A stretch of DNA of 64,000 bases, taken from the NCBI RefSeq assembly GCF_000226295.1, contig NC_016024.1, positions 169,501 through 233,500 on the forward strand, read 5' to 3'. The stretch comes from Chloracidobacterium thermophilum B (GTDB lineage: Bacteria > Acidobacteriota > Blastocatellia > Chloracidobacteriales > Chloracidobacteriaceae). Shown here one piece after another: positions 1-9,284 of this stretch. Positions within the stretch are counted from its first letter, which is position 1; every line of letters begins with the position of its first letter. The notes beneath the pieces were generated by a model, which was not told where the DNA came from, ran no database searches, and saw only the letters and a program-made list of their open reading frames with translations. Both the position numbers and the translations under genes were made by a program.

Positions 1-272
1 ACATTGCCGCGGCGCAGCAGGGGGCGGCTTTGCGGGAGTACCACTACGAACCGCTGGGTGAAATGATGACCCTGGGGCGTGGCTGTGCGGCGGCCAACAT
101 CCTTGGTGTGGTGTTCAATGGTGTGGCTGGGTATCTCACGCGCCGTTTGGTGTACCTGCTGGCTATGCCAGAGCCGTGGCATGCCGCGCGGGTTGGCCTG
201 AGCTGGCTAGGGCAGTCGCTGGAAGAAACCTGGCAGGCATGGTCAGCGCCGGTGCCCACATCGGCTTCCTGA
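1..272 (+). CDS. Type II NADH dehydrogenase (NDH-2), C-terminal fragment
   Basis: Partial gene entering from the left edge; the frame is open from base 3 and stops at 270-272. Only about 90 C-terminal residues are visible. They match the membrane-anchoring tail of cyanobacterial-style NDH-2: a GEMMTLG motif followed by a short segment with RRLVYLL and a P-x-x-H-x-x-x-VG-x-x-W pattern. NDH-2 is a single-subunit flavoprotein that oxidises NADH and reduces quinone at the membrane without pumping protons. The FAD and NADH Rossmann folds lie outside the window, so the call rests on the tail alone. The tRNA gene follows 73 bases downstream. Confidence 0.7.
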   Translation, partial: IAAAQQGAALREYHYEPLGEMMTLGRGCAAANILGVVFNGVAGYLTRRLVYLLAMPEPWHAARVGLSWLGQSLEETWQAWSAPVPTSAS

Positions 273-345
273 GCAGGGGCAGCACCCGGCTTGACAAAAA
301 TGACTGGTGCCACCTATACAATTCGGCACACGGTTTGGCACACGT

Positions 346-421
<76 letters not shown>

Positions 422-443
422 CACTGCCTTGTTCCCGACCTCA

Positions 444-618
444 CTGGAAGCGCGGGCTTTCCAACCGCTTCCATGGAAGCTTGGTCTTTCCTCTCGCTTC
501 CTCTGTCAGGTAGGGTAACTCAGGAAAAGCCGGTCATCCGATAGATGCCTTGCGTGCGACGCACCTGCGCCCCATGGTAGGTCTCCCTAAGATGCGGGCG
601 GGACGCCCGCACTCCCAG
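444..618. repeat. Composite palindromic element, copy 1 (~175 bp)
   Basis: Begins with an imperfect copy of the GGGAGCGCGGGC module and ends with GCGGGCGGGACGCCCGC followed by CTCCCAG, so its ends are roughly inverted repeats. A 38-bp core at 485-522 (starting TCTTTCCTCTCGCTTC, ending GGTAACTCA) matches the core of copy 2 at 2631-2668 with only a few differences. The two copies bracket the broken membrane-protein gene. The interval 421-659 holds no other gene. Confidence 0.7.
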
Positions 619-659
619 GAATGCCATAAGCAGGCTGGACGCTCACGCCCCCGGTGTTT

Positions 660-2511
660 ATGTTGTTTTACCTCGTTGCATGGGCGCTCTTGTTCGGCGT
701 CTGCCTGATGGTCGGGACTTCTGTCCTAAGCTTGGTTGGCTGTCCTTCTGCTATTGAGCGTCCGGCTGACCGTTTGTTGGCAACCCTGTGGGTGGGATTG
801 CTGACCTTGGCGACGCGTTGCTGGCGTTGTCCATTGTCGCACCGCTGCGTCCGCACTGGTGCGCCCTCGTTGCGGCTGGGTTGTCTCTTCCGGCTCTGTG
901 GTCAAAGGAATCACTTCAGGCACTGAAAGCCTACCGTGGCTTTTGTACGCTGCCAGTTGTTTTGGGCGTTCTAGTTGTATCAAGTGCTTCGGCCTGGCTT
1001 GTTTTGCGCGGTACAATCTCTGGAGATGCTCACATCTACCATATTCCACGAGTACGCTGGTATAGCGAATACGGGACACCTTTTGGACTGGCCCTTTTGG
1101 AAGCACACCTGGGTCTGACAAGCAGTTGGCATACGCTTACAGCCGTGTTTGATGTAACGCCATTCCGTGGGCGTACTTATGCAGCAGCAAATGGTTTTCT
1201 CTGTGCCCTTTTCATGCTGAACTTTCTTGTAGTTGGTCAAAGGATTTATAAAAGGCAAGCACTTGACTCAGATATATTCCTGGCTACTGTATCAGTGGTT
1301 TACTTTGCTGCTGTTATTAGAAGGCTGAACCAGACGTTTACTCTCCCTCTCCAGATATTGCCGTGGTGTTTTCGTTCGCTACAATTACTTGGCTTTTTTG
1401 GGTTGAGCCAGATTCTCTGGTACAAAGAGCAAAAGCTGCTTGGCTGGCATCTTTAGGCGCTTTAGGATTAAAACTTTCACTAGCTCCACTACTTGCTACC
1501 GTTGCGTTAGCAGAATTTTGGAGAGTAAGAAACTATCCATCTCTGGTGCAGCGATTTATCACTTTAGTAATTGCATACACTCTACCTTTTTTGATGGTCC
1601 AGTTTATCTCAACCGGGTACTTTTTGTATCCGGTGACAATCCCGAACTTTTCTCTTGATTGGTCTTTACCCCCGGAAACGGTAGAGTGGGAAGCCAAGTT
1701 GCCGGTATTTATCGCCCCTTTCAAGCCAATACCGGACTCGTACCACTCGGCAGTACCGGCAGATTACGGTGAAATGACTCTAACTTTTCTTAGGAATCAA
1801 AAGTCTTTCATCTTTCTCTCGATAATCAACTTATCGATATGTTCTTGGATTATATTCATAGTAAGACCAGAGAAAATAATATATCTGATAGCTACAATTG
1901 GATTGATAGGAAACGTTTTCATTCTAGCCTCAGGTCCAGATGGAAGATACGGCTTTTCGTATGTCCGTATTGGTCTGGTTTTGCTTTTTGTAATACTGGT
2001 CAGATATGTAAATGAGGCAAGAGAAAAGATGCCGGAATTTCTTTTCCGTCTAAATTACTTTTATCTTTTCTTGTTTATAACGGCCTTGACATTTCTTCCG
2101 CTGCGGGTATCCATCGGGGCTGCGATTCTGGCACTGGTTGGTGGCAGTGCATTGGTGCTGCTCCCTTTTCGTCACTCAGTCTGGTTGCGTACAAGAAGCC
2201 TGCCTTGGCAATGGGCACCTCTGGTTGCGGCACTGACAGTTGCTGCTGGAGTAGCTGCGACAGCCTGTGCCAAAGACCAAATTGAAATGGCTATTGAGTC
2301 CTATGCTGGAGCTGGTCTGTTGCGCCTGCCGGAAAATTCAGTGTCCACGTGGCTTCTGCCGCCACCCACGATACGCTTTTATCTGACCAGGGGGCCAAAC
2401 GGAGAACTCATACCGGCGAATTCGCGCTACGAGATAAAGACCGTCAGAGGATACCAATACGTGTATCCAGTCAAAGGACTTTGCGGGGATGCCGAACTGC
2501 CCTGCGGCTAG
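660..2511 (+). pseudogene. Polytopic membrane protein, two frameshifts
   Basis: Coding similarity runs through three frames. The first piece starts at ATG 660 (GTG 654 is an alternative) and runs to about 815. A second frame continues to about 1345, and a third to the stop at 2509-2511. Each junction is a net -1 shift. Adding back two bases gives exactly 618 codons, about 617 residues with many hydrophobic segments. The third frame opens with SPSPDIAVVFSFA, a motif I associate with large LIC_10190-type or GT39-like membrane proteins, probably of cell-surface polysaccharide metabolism. Base composition from 1250 to 2100 is clearly AT-richer than the surroundings, which suggests acquisition. 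It could be a real pseudogene or carry sequencing errors. The family name is tentative. Confidence 0.65.
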
Positions 2512-2591
2512 TTTGGCATTCGTCCTGACATCCTCTGGCGCGATCCAAAGCGTGGGCTGGCCGGGGGGTTCTCCCGCGCCGAATAGCCTTG

Positions 2592-2759
2592 CTGGGAGCG
2601 CGGGCGTCCCGCCCGCTTCCATGCGTCTGATCTTCCCTCTCGCTTCATCTATCAGGTAAGGTAACTCACCAGGTGGGTTGGCAGCCTGTGACTCCAATAT
2701 GTACTGCGACGCGCCGGCATCCGCACGGTAAGAAGCGGGCGGGACGCCCGCGCTCCCAG
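2592..2759. repeat. Composite palindromic element, copy 2 (~168 bp)
   Basis: Starts with CTGGGAGCGCGGGCGTCCCG and ends with GCGGGCGGGACGCCCGC plus GCTCCCAG. The termini are therefore near-perfect inverted repeats, each itself palindromic. The core at 2631-2668 matches copy 1 at 485-522. The element lies directly upstream of the FAH-family gene, and an in-frame GTG/ATG run through it would give a spurious N-terminal extension of that protein. Confidence 0.72.
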
Positions 2760-2774
2760 CAATACTTCCCAATT

Positions 2775-3647
2775 ATGCGCCTTGGATTGTTTCGTCACCC
2801 GTCCCGCCCCTTGCCCTTCACCGGTCTTGTGCTGGACAGCCTGGCCGTGGATGTCAGCCACGCCCTGACCACACCCGGCGATGTCTTCAACCTTGATACC
2901 AACGCCCGAATTGCTCTTGTCACCCACGCCCAGGCCGAAGCCGAACGGCAAAGCCAGTCCGTCCTTCCCCTGACCGAAGTGACCTACCTGCCGCCTGTGC
3001 CGCGTCCGGGGAAAATCATCGCCGTCGGACTGAACTACCGCGACCACGCCGCCGAACAGGGCAAAACACCGCCCACGGAACCCGTCATCTTTGCCAAGTA
3101 CGCCAGCGCCATAACCGCCCACAACGCACCCATCGTCCTGCCGCCCAACAGCCGCGAAGTGGACTACGAAGCCGAGCTGGCTGTCGTCATCGGAAAAACC
3201 GCCCGCTGCGTGCCGCGCGAAGCCGCGTACGACTACGTTGGCGGCTACACCATTCTCAACGATGTCAGCGCCCGCGACATGCAACGCCAGGACAAGCAGT
3301 TTACCCGCGCCAAATCCTGCGACACCTTCGCGCCCATAGGTCCGTGGCTCGTGACGCCGGACGACATCCCCAACCCGCACGCCCTCGACATCCGCCTGAC
3401 GCGCAACGGAGAGGTCATGCAGGCTTCCAACACCCGGGAAATGATTTTCGACATTCCCTATCTCATCTGGTTTCTGTCACAGTCCATGACGCTTGAACCC
3501 GGCGATGTCATCTCAACCGGGACACCCGGCGGCGTCGGCGTGTTCCGGCAACCGCCGGTCTTTCTCCAGCCCGGCGACGAAGTAGCCATCACAATCGAAC
3601 ATATCGGCACCCTTCGCAACCATGTCGTCGCCAGCGCCGCCGCCTGA
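2775..3647 (+). CDS. Fumarylacetoacetate hydrolase family protein
   Basis: A 290-residue enzyme of the FAH superfamily, metal-dependent hydrolases, isomerases or decarboxylases acting on 2,4-diketo acids in aromatic or amino-acid catabolism. The C-terminal two thirds hold the family core: GLNYRDHA, then P-V-IFAKY, the metal-ligand stretch VDYEAELAVVIG, NDVSARDMQ, and GDVISTGTPGGVG near the end. The substrate cannot be read from sequence. I start at ATG 2775 because the frame upstream lies inside the repeat element. The 3' end overlaps selA by 26 bases in another frame, which implies co-transcription but no obvious metabolic link. Confidence 0.88.
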   Translation: MRLGLFRHPSRPLPFTGLVLDSLAVDVSHALTTPGDVFNLDTNARIALVTHAQAEAERQSQSVLPLTEVTYLPPVPRPGKIIAVGLNYRDHAAEQGKTPPTEPVIFAKYASAITAHNAPIVLPPNSREVDYEAELAVVIGKTARCVPREAAYDYVGGYTILNDVSARDMQRQDKQFTRAKSCDTFAPIGPWLVTPDDIPNPHALDIRLTRNGEVMQASNTREMIFDIPYLIWFLSQSMTLEPGDVISTGTPGGVGVFRQPPVFLQPGDEVAITIEHIGTLRNHVVASAAA

Positions 3648-5055
3648 CGTACGCCAGCGGTTGCGCGCCCTGCCGTCGGTCGAACGACTGGCCCAGGCCC
3701 TGGCCCGGTCGCTTGCCGCCGATGCCGCACCAGCCCGCCACACGCCCGCCGAGCAGCGCGCTGCCGCCCGCGAAGCCATTGCCCGCCTGCGCGCCGAACT
3801 CCGCCAGCAGCCCGCAACCGAGGCCACACCGGCAGACCTGCTGGCGCGTGGGCTGGACCTCGCCCGGCAGCGGCTGGCCGCCCAGCCGGGCCTGATCCCG
3901 GTCATCAATGCCACCGGCGTCATCCTGCACACCAACCTCGGCCGCGCGCCCTTGGCAAAAGCGGCGCTGGATGCCCTGCTGGCTGTCGGACAGGGCTACA
4001 GCAACCTGGAATATGACCTGTCCGCCGGCGAACGCAGCCGCCGTGACCGCCACGGCGAAGCCCACTGGCAGGCGCTGCTTGGCTGCGAAGCCGCGCTCGT
4101 CGTCAATAACTGCGCCGCCGCCGTGTGGCTGGTTCTCGATACGCTGGCACGCGGCCAGACAGCCCTGATTTCACGCGGCGAACTCGTGGAAATCGGCGGC
4201 GGGTTCCGCATTCCCGACATCATGGCCAAAAGCGGCGTCCGGCTGTGCGAAGTCGGCACAACCAACCGTACCCGCCTGTCCGACTACGAAGCCGCACTGG
4301 CAAACACGCCGGATGTACGCCTCATCGTCCGGGTTCATCCCTCGAACTTCCGCCTGCTGGGTTTTACGGAACGTCCATCGCTGGCAGCGTTGGCCGCACT
4401 GGCACGCCAGCACAACCTGCTGCTGTTTGAAGACGTGGGCAGCGGACTGCTGGCCGACCTCGCCGGCTGTGGGCTTGACGATGAACCATCTCCGGCGCGC
4501 TCGCTGGCCGAGGGCACCGATGTCGTGACCTTCAGCGCCGACAAACTGCTGGGCGGCCCCCAGGCCGGCATCATCGCCGGACGGCAGGCGCTCATCGCGC
4601 GCATCCGGCAAAATCCGCTGCTGCGCGTGCTGCGCGCTGACAAGCTGACCTACGCGGCGCTGGAAGCCACCCTGCGGCTGTACCGCACCGGTCAAACGGA
4701 TGCCATTCCGGTACTGGCCATGATCCGCCAGTCGCCAGCCGACCTTGACCGCCGCGCCCGGCGGCTCGCCCGTTCCATTCGTCGTCAGATACCGCCCGGA
4801 AGCGCCACGGTGACGCTGGAAGCCGGCCAGTCCGTCATCGGCGGCGGCTGCGCGCCCCACGTCCAGCTTCCCACGACGCTCATCTGCCTCTCTCCCAGAC
4901 ACCTTGCAGCCGAAGAACTGGCTGCCCACCTGCGCTGTGGTACACCGCCTATCGTGGCGCGCATCGTGCGAAACAACATCGTGTGCGACCCGCGTACCGT
5001 GCTGCCCGCCCAGGAACGTGATCTGGTGGCAGGCATTGTCAGAAGTCTGGCCTGA
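3622..5055 (+). CDS. selA: L-seryl-tRNA(Sec) selenium transferase
   Basis: A PLP enzyme of 477 residues, full length for the family. It converts seryl-tRNA(Sec) to selenocysteinyl-tRNA(Sec) using selenophosphate. The N-terminal domain reads RLRALPSVERL, followed by the hallmark INATGVILHTNLGRAPL. The PLP lysine lies in SADKLLGGPQAG, and LFEDVGSG supplies the aspartate of the PLP pocket. The start at ATG 3622 overlaps the FAH gene. No selB, selD or tRNA-Sec gene is seen in the window, so the rest of the selenocysteine machinery must lie elsewhere. Confidence 0.95.
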   Translation: MSSPAPPPDVRQRLRALPSVERLAQALARSLAADAAPARHTPAEQRAAAREAIARLRAELRQQPATEATPADLLARGLDLARQRLAAQPGLIPVINATGVILHTNLGRAPLAKAALDALLAVGQGYSNLEYDLSAGERSRRDRHGEAHWQALLGCEAALVVNNCAAAVWLVLDTLARGQTALISRGELVEIGGGFRIPDIMAKSGVRLCEVGTTNRTRLSDYEAALANTPDVRLIVRVHPSNFRLLGFTERPSLAALAALARQHNLLLFEDVGSGLLADLAGCGLDDEPSPARSLAEGTDVVTFSADKLLGGPQAGIIAGRQALIARIRQNPLLRVLRADKLTYAALEATLRLYRTGQTDAIPVLAMIRQSPADLDRRARRLARSIRRQIPPGSATVTLEAGQSVIGGGCAPHVQLPTTLICLSPRHLAAEELAAHLRCGTPPIVARIVRNNIVCDPRTVLPAQERDLVAGIVRSLA

Positions 5056-5153
5056 CGGGCCTTCCGCCCAAAGTCGCTGGCGACGGCCACAGCGCCTTTC
5101 GGTTATGCTTGCCGGACATCGCATGATTTCCGGTCAGATAACCCTTTCCGTCT

Positions 5154-6425
5154 ATGCGCCAGCTTTTGCCTGAACGGTTTCGGCCACTCCTTTCGGCGAC
5201 GGTGATTGTTTCGGCTTTGGGCTACTTCGTGGACATCTATGACCTGCTGCTGTTTGGCATCGTGCGCGTTCCCAGTTTGCAGGCGCTTGGTCTGGAAGGC
5301 CAGCGCCTGCTCGATGACGGCATCCTGTTGCTCGATGTGCAGATGATCGGGCTGCTGCTCGGCGGCATCCTGTGGGGCGTCCTTGGCGACAAGCGCGGAC
5401 GGCGTTCCGTCCTGTTCGGTTCGATTCTGCTCTATTCCGTCGCCAACTTTGCCAACGCCTTCATCATCGAGCTGGCGGCGCTGCTGCCCGGCGGCGTCAC
5501 GGCATTCCAACTCTATGTTGTGCTGCGTTTTCTGGCCGGCGTCGGGCTGGCCGGAGAACTGGGGGCAGCCGTGACGCTCGTCAGTGAAAGTCTGCCCAAA
5601 GACCTGCGCGGCTACGGAACAGCCATTGTCGCCGGCGTCGGCGTGTCAGGGGCCGTGGTGGCCGCTACCGTGGGCAAGTATTTCTCCTGGCAGGTGGCCT
5701 ACATGACGGGCGGCATCCTGGGCTTTCTCCTGCTGGCGACCCGCGCCACCCTGCTCGAATCGCGGATGTTTCAGGCGCTTGAAACCCAGGAAGTGTCGCG
5801 CGGCGATTTCTTCGCCCTGTTTACAAACGGCGACCGCTTCCGCCGCTTCTTCTGCTCGATTCTCATCGGCGTGCCGCTGTGGTTTGCCATCGGGATTCTC
5901 ATCACGCTGTCGCCGGAGCTGTCCCGTGAGTTGGGCATTCCGGGCATCACCGCCGGCGAATCCATCAAGTATGCCTACGCCGGACTCGTGGTGGGCGATC
6001 TGGCCAGCGGCCTGCTCAGCCAGTATTTCCGCAGCCGGCGGCGGGTCGTCTTTGCCTTTCAGACGCTGACCCTGCTGCTGACCTTCGTCTATGTCGGCTC
6101 ACGGGGCGCGTCGCCGACCTACTTCTACGGGCTGTGCTTCTGCATCGGCATTGCGGCCGGCTACTGGGCGGTGTTCATCACGATTGCCGCCGAACAGTTC
6201 GGCACAAACCTGCGCGCCACTGTGGCCACCAGTGCGCCGAATTTTGTCCGGGCCTCGGTCGTCCCCCTGACGCTGGCGCTCCAGTGGCTGACACACCACA
6301 CGGCGCTTGGGCTACTCTACAGCGCCCTGGCCGTCGGGATTGGCTGCACGCTGCTGGCCTATCTCGCGCTGGCGCTGCTGGAAGAGTCCCACGGCAAGGC
6401 GCTGGATTTCGTCGAGGCGACATAA
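5154..6425 (+). CDS. Major facilitator superfamily transporter
   Basis: Inner-membrane carrier of 423 residues with about 12 hydrophobic segments. The loop between helices 2 and 3 has the MFS signature G-x-L-G-D-K-x-G-R-R (GDKRGRRSVLFGS). The N-terminal YFVDIYDLLLFGIV, with acidic residues inside helix 1, resembles the metabolite:H+ symporter/sugar-porter groups. The substrate is unknown. It lies 98 bases after selA and 16 bases before trpS on the same strand, so an operon is plausible, but the neighbours do not suggest a substrate. Confidence 0.85.
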   Translation: MRQLLPERFRPLLSATVIVSALGYFVDIYDLLLFGIVRVPSLQALGLEGQRLLDDGILLLDVQMIGLLLGGILWGVLGDKRGRRSVLFGSILLYSVANFANAFIIELAALLPGGVTAFQLYVVLRFLAGVGLAGELGAAVTLVSESLPKDLRGYGTAIVAGVGVSGAVVAATVGKYFSWQVAYMTGGILGFLLLATRATLLESRMFQALETQEVSRGDFFALFTNGDRFRRFFCSILIGVPLWFAIGILITLSPELSRELGIPGITAGESIKYAYAGLVVGDLASGLLSQYFRSRRRVVFAFQTLTLLLTFVYVGSRGASPTYFYGLCFCIGIAAGYWAVFITIAAEQFGTNLRATVATSAPNFVRASVVPLTLALQWLTHHTALGLLYSALAVGIGCTLLAYLALALLEESHGKALDFVEAT

Positions 6426-6441
6426 CCGAGGCAACATCACG

Positions 6442-7416
6442 ATGACCCAACCAAAACGTTTTCTCTCCGGCATTCAACCTTCGGGCAAACTCCATCTGGG
6501 CAACTACTTTGGCGCCATTGCGCAGCATCTGGCGCTTCAGCACGAAGGCGAGGCGTTTTATTTCATTGCCAACTACCACGCGCTGACGACCATCAACAAC
6601 GCCGCCCAACTGCGTGCGCTTACGCGCGAGGTGGCCGCCGCCTACCTGGCGCTGGGACTCGACCCCCAGCGCGCCGTGCTGTTCCGCCAGTCGGACGTTC
6701 CCGAACTGCACGAACTCGCGTGGCTTCTGGCCACCGTGACCGGCATGGGGCTGCTCGAACGCGCCCACGCCTACAAGGACAAGGTTGCGCGCGGGATTGC
6801 TCCCAAAGTCGGGCTGTTTTACTACCCGGTGCTCATGGCCGCGGACATCCTGGCTTACCGTTCAAACGTCGTTCCGGTCGGGGCCGACCAGGTGCAGCAC
6901 GTGGAGATGACCCGCGACATGGCCGGCTACTTCAACCACACCTACGGCGAGGTGTTCGTGCTGCCGGAAGTCCGCGTCAGTGAAGTGGCCGGCCTCGTGC
7001 CGGGAACCGACGGGCAGAAGATGAGCAAGTCGTACGGAAATGTCATCGAACTCTTTGCTGATGACGCGGCGCTGAAAAAGTCCGTCATGGGGATTGTCAC
7101 TGACTCCGCGCCCGTTGAAGCCCCCAAGGACCCGGAGCGGAATACGATTTTCCAGCTTTACGCGCTGGTCGCCACGCCGGAGGAAAAGGCTGCCATGGCG
7201 GATGCCTTTCGCGCTGGCGGCTACGGCTACGGGGAAGCCAAAAAAGCCCTGCTGGCCAAGCTGAAAACCTTTTTCGGTCCGGCGCGTGAGCGTTTTGCGG
7301 CGCTGCTGGCGCGGCCCGATGACATCGAGGACGTACTGCGGGAGGGCGCCCGGCGCGCACGCGCCGAGGCGCTGGCAACCATCGAGGCCGCGCGTGCGGC
7401 CTGCGGTCTGGCATGA
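6442..7416 (+). CDS. trpS: Tryptophanyl-tRNA synthetase
   Basis: Class I aminoacyl-tRNA synthetase of 324 residues, typical of short bacterial TrpRS. The HIGH-equivalent is PSGKLHLGNY at residues 12-21, the tryptophan pocket region carries GADQVQHVEMTRD, and the KMSKS loop is QKMSKSYGN. I start at ATG 6442 because MTQPKRFLSGIQPSG is the normal N-terminus; the longer upstream frame belongs to the 3' end of the transporter region. The stop overlaps the next gene's start (ATGA at 7413-7416), indicating translational coupling. Confidence 0.96.
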   Translation: MTQPKRFLSGIQPSGKLHLGNYFGAIAQHLALQHEGEAFYFIANYHALTTINNAAQLRALTREVAAAYLALGLDPQRAVLFRQSDVPELHELAWLLATVTGMGLLERAHAYKDKVARGIAPKVGLFYYPVLMAADILAYRSNVVPVGADQVQHVEMTRDMAGYFNHTYGEVFVLPEVRVSEVAGLVPGTDGQKMSKSYGNVIELFADDAALKKSVMGIVTDSAPVEAPKDPERNTIFQLYALVATPEEKAAMADAFRAGGYGYGEAKKALLAKLKTFFGPARERFAALLARPDDIEDVLREGARRARAEALATIEAARAACGLA

Positions 7417-7982
7417 AAGGTCCGCGTGATTCGGCGGCCGGGTGGCGGCACCGGGCCCAGACGCTGCGCGTTCCGTTGGGTTTTGTGGCGGCGGCGCTGT
7501 TTGTGCTGCTGGCGCAGCCGACGCCGGTTTCCATGGCAATTGGCGGCAGCCTCAGTCTCGTCGGGCTGGGCTGGCGGGCCTGGGCCACCGGCCACCTGCG
7601 CAAGGACGAAGTGCTGACGGTGCGGGGGCCCTACCGACTGGCGCGCAATCCGCTGTACTGGGGAAGTGCCTGGATGACCACGGGCTGTCTGACGGCCGGC
7701 GCGCCATGGCCGCTCGCTCTGTTGGTTGCCGGGTTGTTTGTCGGGATTTACTGGCCGGTCATGCAGGCGGAAGCCGCGCACCTGGCCCGTTTGTTTCCCA
7801 ATACCTATCCGGCATACGCGGCCCAGACACCGCTCTTCGTGCCCGACCTGCGCCGCCTGGCGGCCGCCTTGGGAGATGGCTTTGACTGGCGGCTGTACGT
7901 ACGCCACCGCGAATATCAGGCCGGGCTGGGGCTGGCGGCGGTTTTCCTGCTGCTGGGCCTCAAGCTCTGGTGGGCAGGGTGA
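7413..7982 (+). CDS. Isoprenylcysteine carboxyl methyltransferase-like membrane protein
   Basis: A 189-residue integral membrane protein with four or five hydrophobic segments. The motif VRGPYRLARNPLYWG followed by E-A-A-H-L-x-x-x-FPNTYPAYAAQTP is the SAM-binding signature of the ICMT/phospholipid N-methyltransferase superfamily (R-HP/NP-Y-G, then E-E/H-x-L-x-x-x-F-G-x-x-Y-x-x-Y). The methyl acceptor in bacteria is generally unknown; lipids are possible. It overlaps trpS by four bases and converges on the ABC permease gene. Confidence 0.8.
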   Translation: MKGPRDSAAGWRHRAQTLRVPLGFVAAALFVLLAQPTPVSMAIGGSLSLVGLGWRAWATGHLRKDEVLTVRGPYRLARNPLYWGSAWMTTGCLTAGAPWPLALLVAGLFVGIYWPVMQAEAAHLARLFPNTYPAYAAQTPLFVPDLRRLAAALGDGFDWRLYVRHREYQAGLGLAAVFLLLGLKLWWAG

Positions 7983-7991
7983 AGGTGCAGG

Positions 7992-9254
7992 CTACTCGTA
8001 CCGCAGCGCCTCGGCCGGGTCGAGCTGGGCGGCCCGCAGCGCCGGCAGGAAACCGGATACCAGTCCGACAGCAACCGAAATACCAAAACCGACGCCGATG
8101 GACCAGAGTGGCACCAGCGACGGCACGCTGGGGACAAAGGCGTTGAGTCCAGCGCTCATCCCGACGCCAATCCCGATGCCCAGCGCACCGCCGATGAGGG
8201 AAAGCACCACCGCTTCAATGAGAAACTGCGTCAGAACGTCCCGGCGGCGTGCGCCGACGGCGCGGCGCGTCCCGATTTCCTTTGTGCGCTCCGTGACCGA
8301 CACGAGCATGATGTTCATCACACCGATACCGCCGACGAGCAGACTGACCGACGCCAGGGAGACGGCAATGATGCCCAGCACAGAGGTGATGCTGTTGAAA
8401 GTCTCAAAAATAGCATCGGGCGTGCTGATGCCGAAGTTGTCGGGCTGGTCCGAGCGAAGCCGGCGGCGACGGCGCAGCAGTTCCGTGATTTCATCGCGCA
8501 TGGCTTCGAGGCGTCCCTCGCGGGCGTGGGCAATGATGGTGATGCCACGGTCACGGAGCAGGTCGGGATACCGCTGGGCCAGATTGGCGTAGGGAATCAG
8601 GATTTGCCGGTCTTCCGGCGTATCACCGAAAATGCCGGTCGGACCCTTTTCGACGACCCCGATGACCCGGTAGGCGCGTCCTTCAAATTCCACCATCTCG
8701 CCGAGCGGGTTCTGCGTGCCAAAGAGCTGTTCGGCGGCGACGGGGCCGAGCACGGCTACGTCCAGCTTGCGGTCGTGTTCTTCCGGGGTAAAAAAGCGTC
8801 CCAGGCGCAGGTTCAGCCAGCGGACTTCCGGGTAGTTGGCCCAGACGCCAAAGGCAATCGGGCGAGTGGCTTCGCGCCCCTTGTACTTGAGACGGTACTG
8901 CGTGGCACTCGGCCCAAAGCTGCCGACAACAAGCTGCGGGGTGGCGGCACGGACGGAAGGCAGGCGGTTGACGGCTTCGGCATCCTCTTCGGTGAGCGGT
9001 TTGCGCTGTCTTTCTTCGGGCGTCACCCGTGAAAAGCGCGGCCCGATGGAATCGTAGCGGCTGATGTAAAGCACCTCGGGCCCAACCTGCGCCGCCAGCT
9101 TCGCCGTCCGGTCCTTGACGCCGGTCAGTACCGAGGAAACAGCAATGACCGTCGCCGTGCCCACCAGCACGCCCAGAACAGTGAGCAGGGAGCGGAGCTT
9201 GTTGGCCCAGACGTTGATGAGCGCCAGCCAGATGTTTTCAAGAAAGAGTTGCAC
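7992..9254 (-). CDS. MacB-like ABC transporter permease
   Basis: A 420-residue permease. One N-terminal transmembrane helix (LRSLLTVLGVLVGTATVIAVSS) is followed by a roughly 230-residue periplasmic MacB_PCD domain, then three helices forming the FtsX domain with VGGIGVMNIMLVSVTERTKEIG and RAVGARRRDVLTQFLIEA. This architecture belongs to MacB/LolE-type mechanotransmission exporters, which act on periplasmic or envelope substrates rather than pumping across the inner membrane. No ATPase or membrane-fusion gene is adjacent. It lies 30 bases downstream of the SPOR/Ycf48-like gene on the same strand. Confidence 0.9.
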   Translation of the reverse strand: MQLFLENIWLALINVWANKLRSLLTVLGVLVGTATVIAVSSVLTGVKDRTAKLAAQVGPEVLYISRYDSIGPRFSRVTPEERQRKPLTEEDAEAVNRLPSVRAATPQLVVGSFGPSATQYRLKYKGREATRPIAFGVWANYPEVRWLNLRLGRFFTPEEHDRKLDVAVLGPVAAEQLFGTQNPLGEMVEFEGRAYRVIGVVEKGPTGIFGDTPEDRQILIPYANLAQRYPDLLRDRGITIIAHAREGRLEAMRDEITELLRRRRRLRSDQPDNFGISTPDAIFETFNSITSVLGIIAVSLASVSLLVGGIGVMNIMLVSVTERTKEIGTRRAVGARRRDVLTQFLIEAVVLSLIGGALGIGIGVGMSAGLNAFVPSVPSLVPLWSIGVGFGISVAVGLVSGFLPALRAAQLDPAEALRYE

Positions 9255-9284
9255 CGTCAGCGTCCCGGTTTCAGAAATCAGCCA

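Noticed and set aside
2673-2774. N-terminal extension of the FAH-family protein
   Set aside because: The codons lie inside the palindromic repeat element; family N-terminus fits ATG 2775.
5056-5153. tRNA-Sec gene after selA
   Set aside because: No cloverleaf or long acceptor/variable arm can be drawn in this interval.
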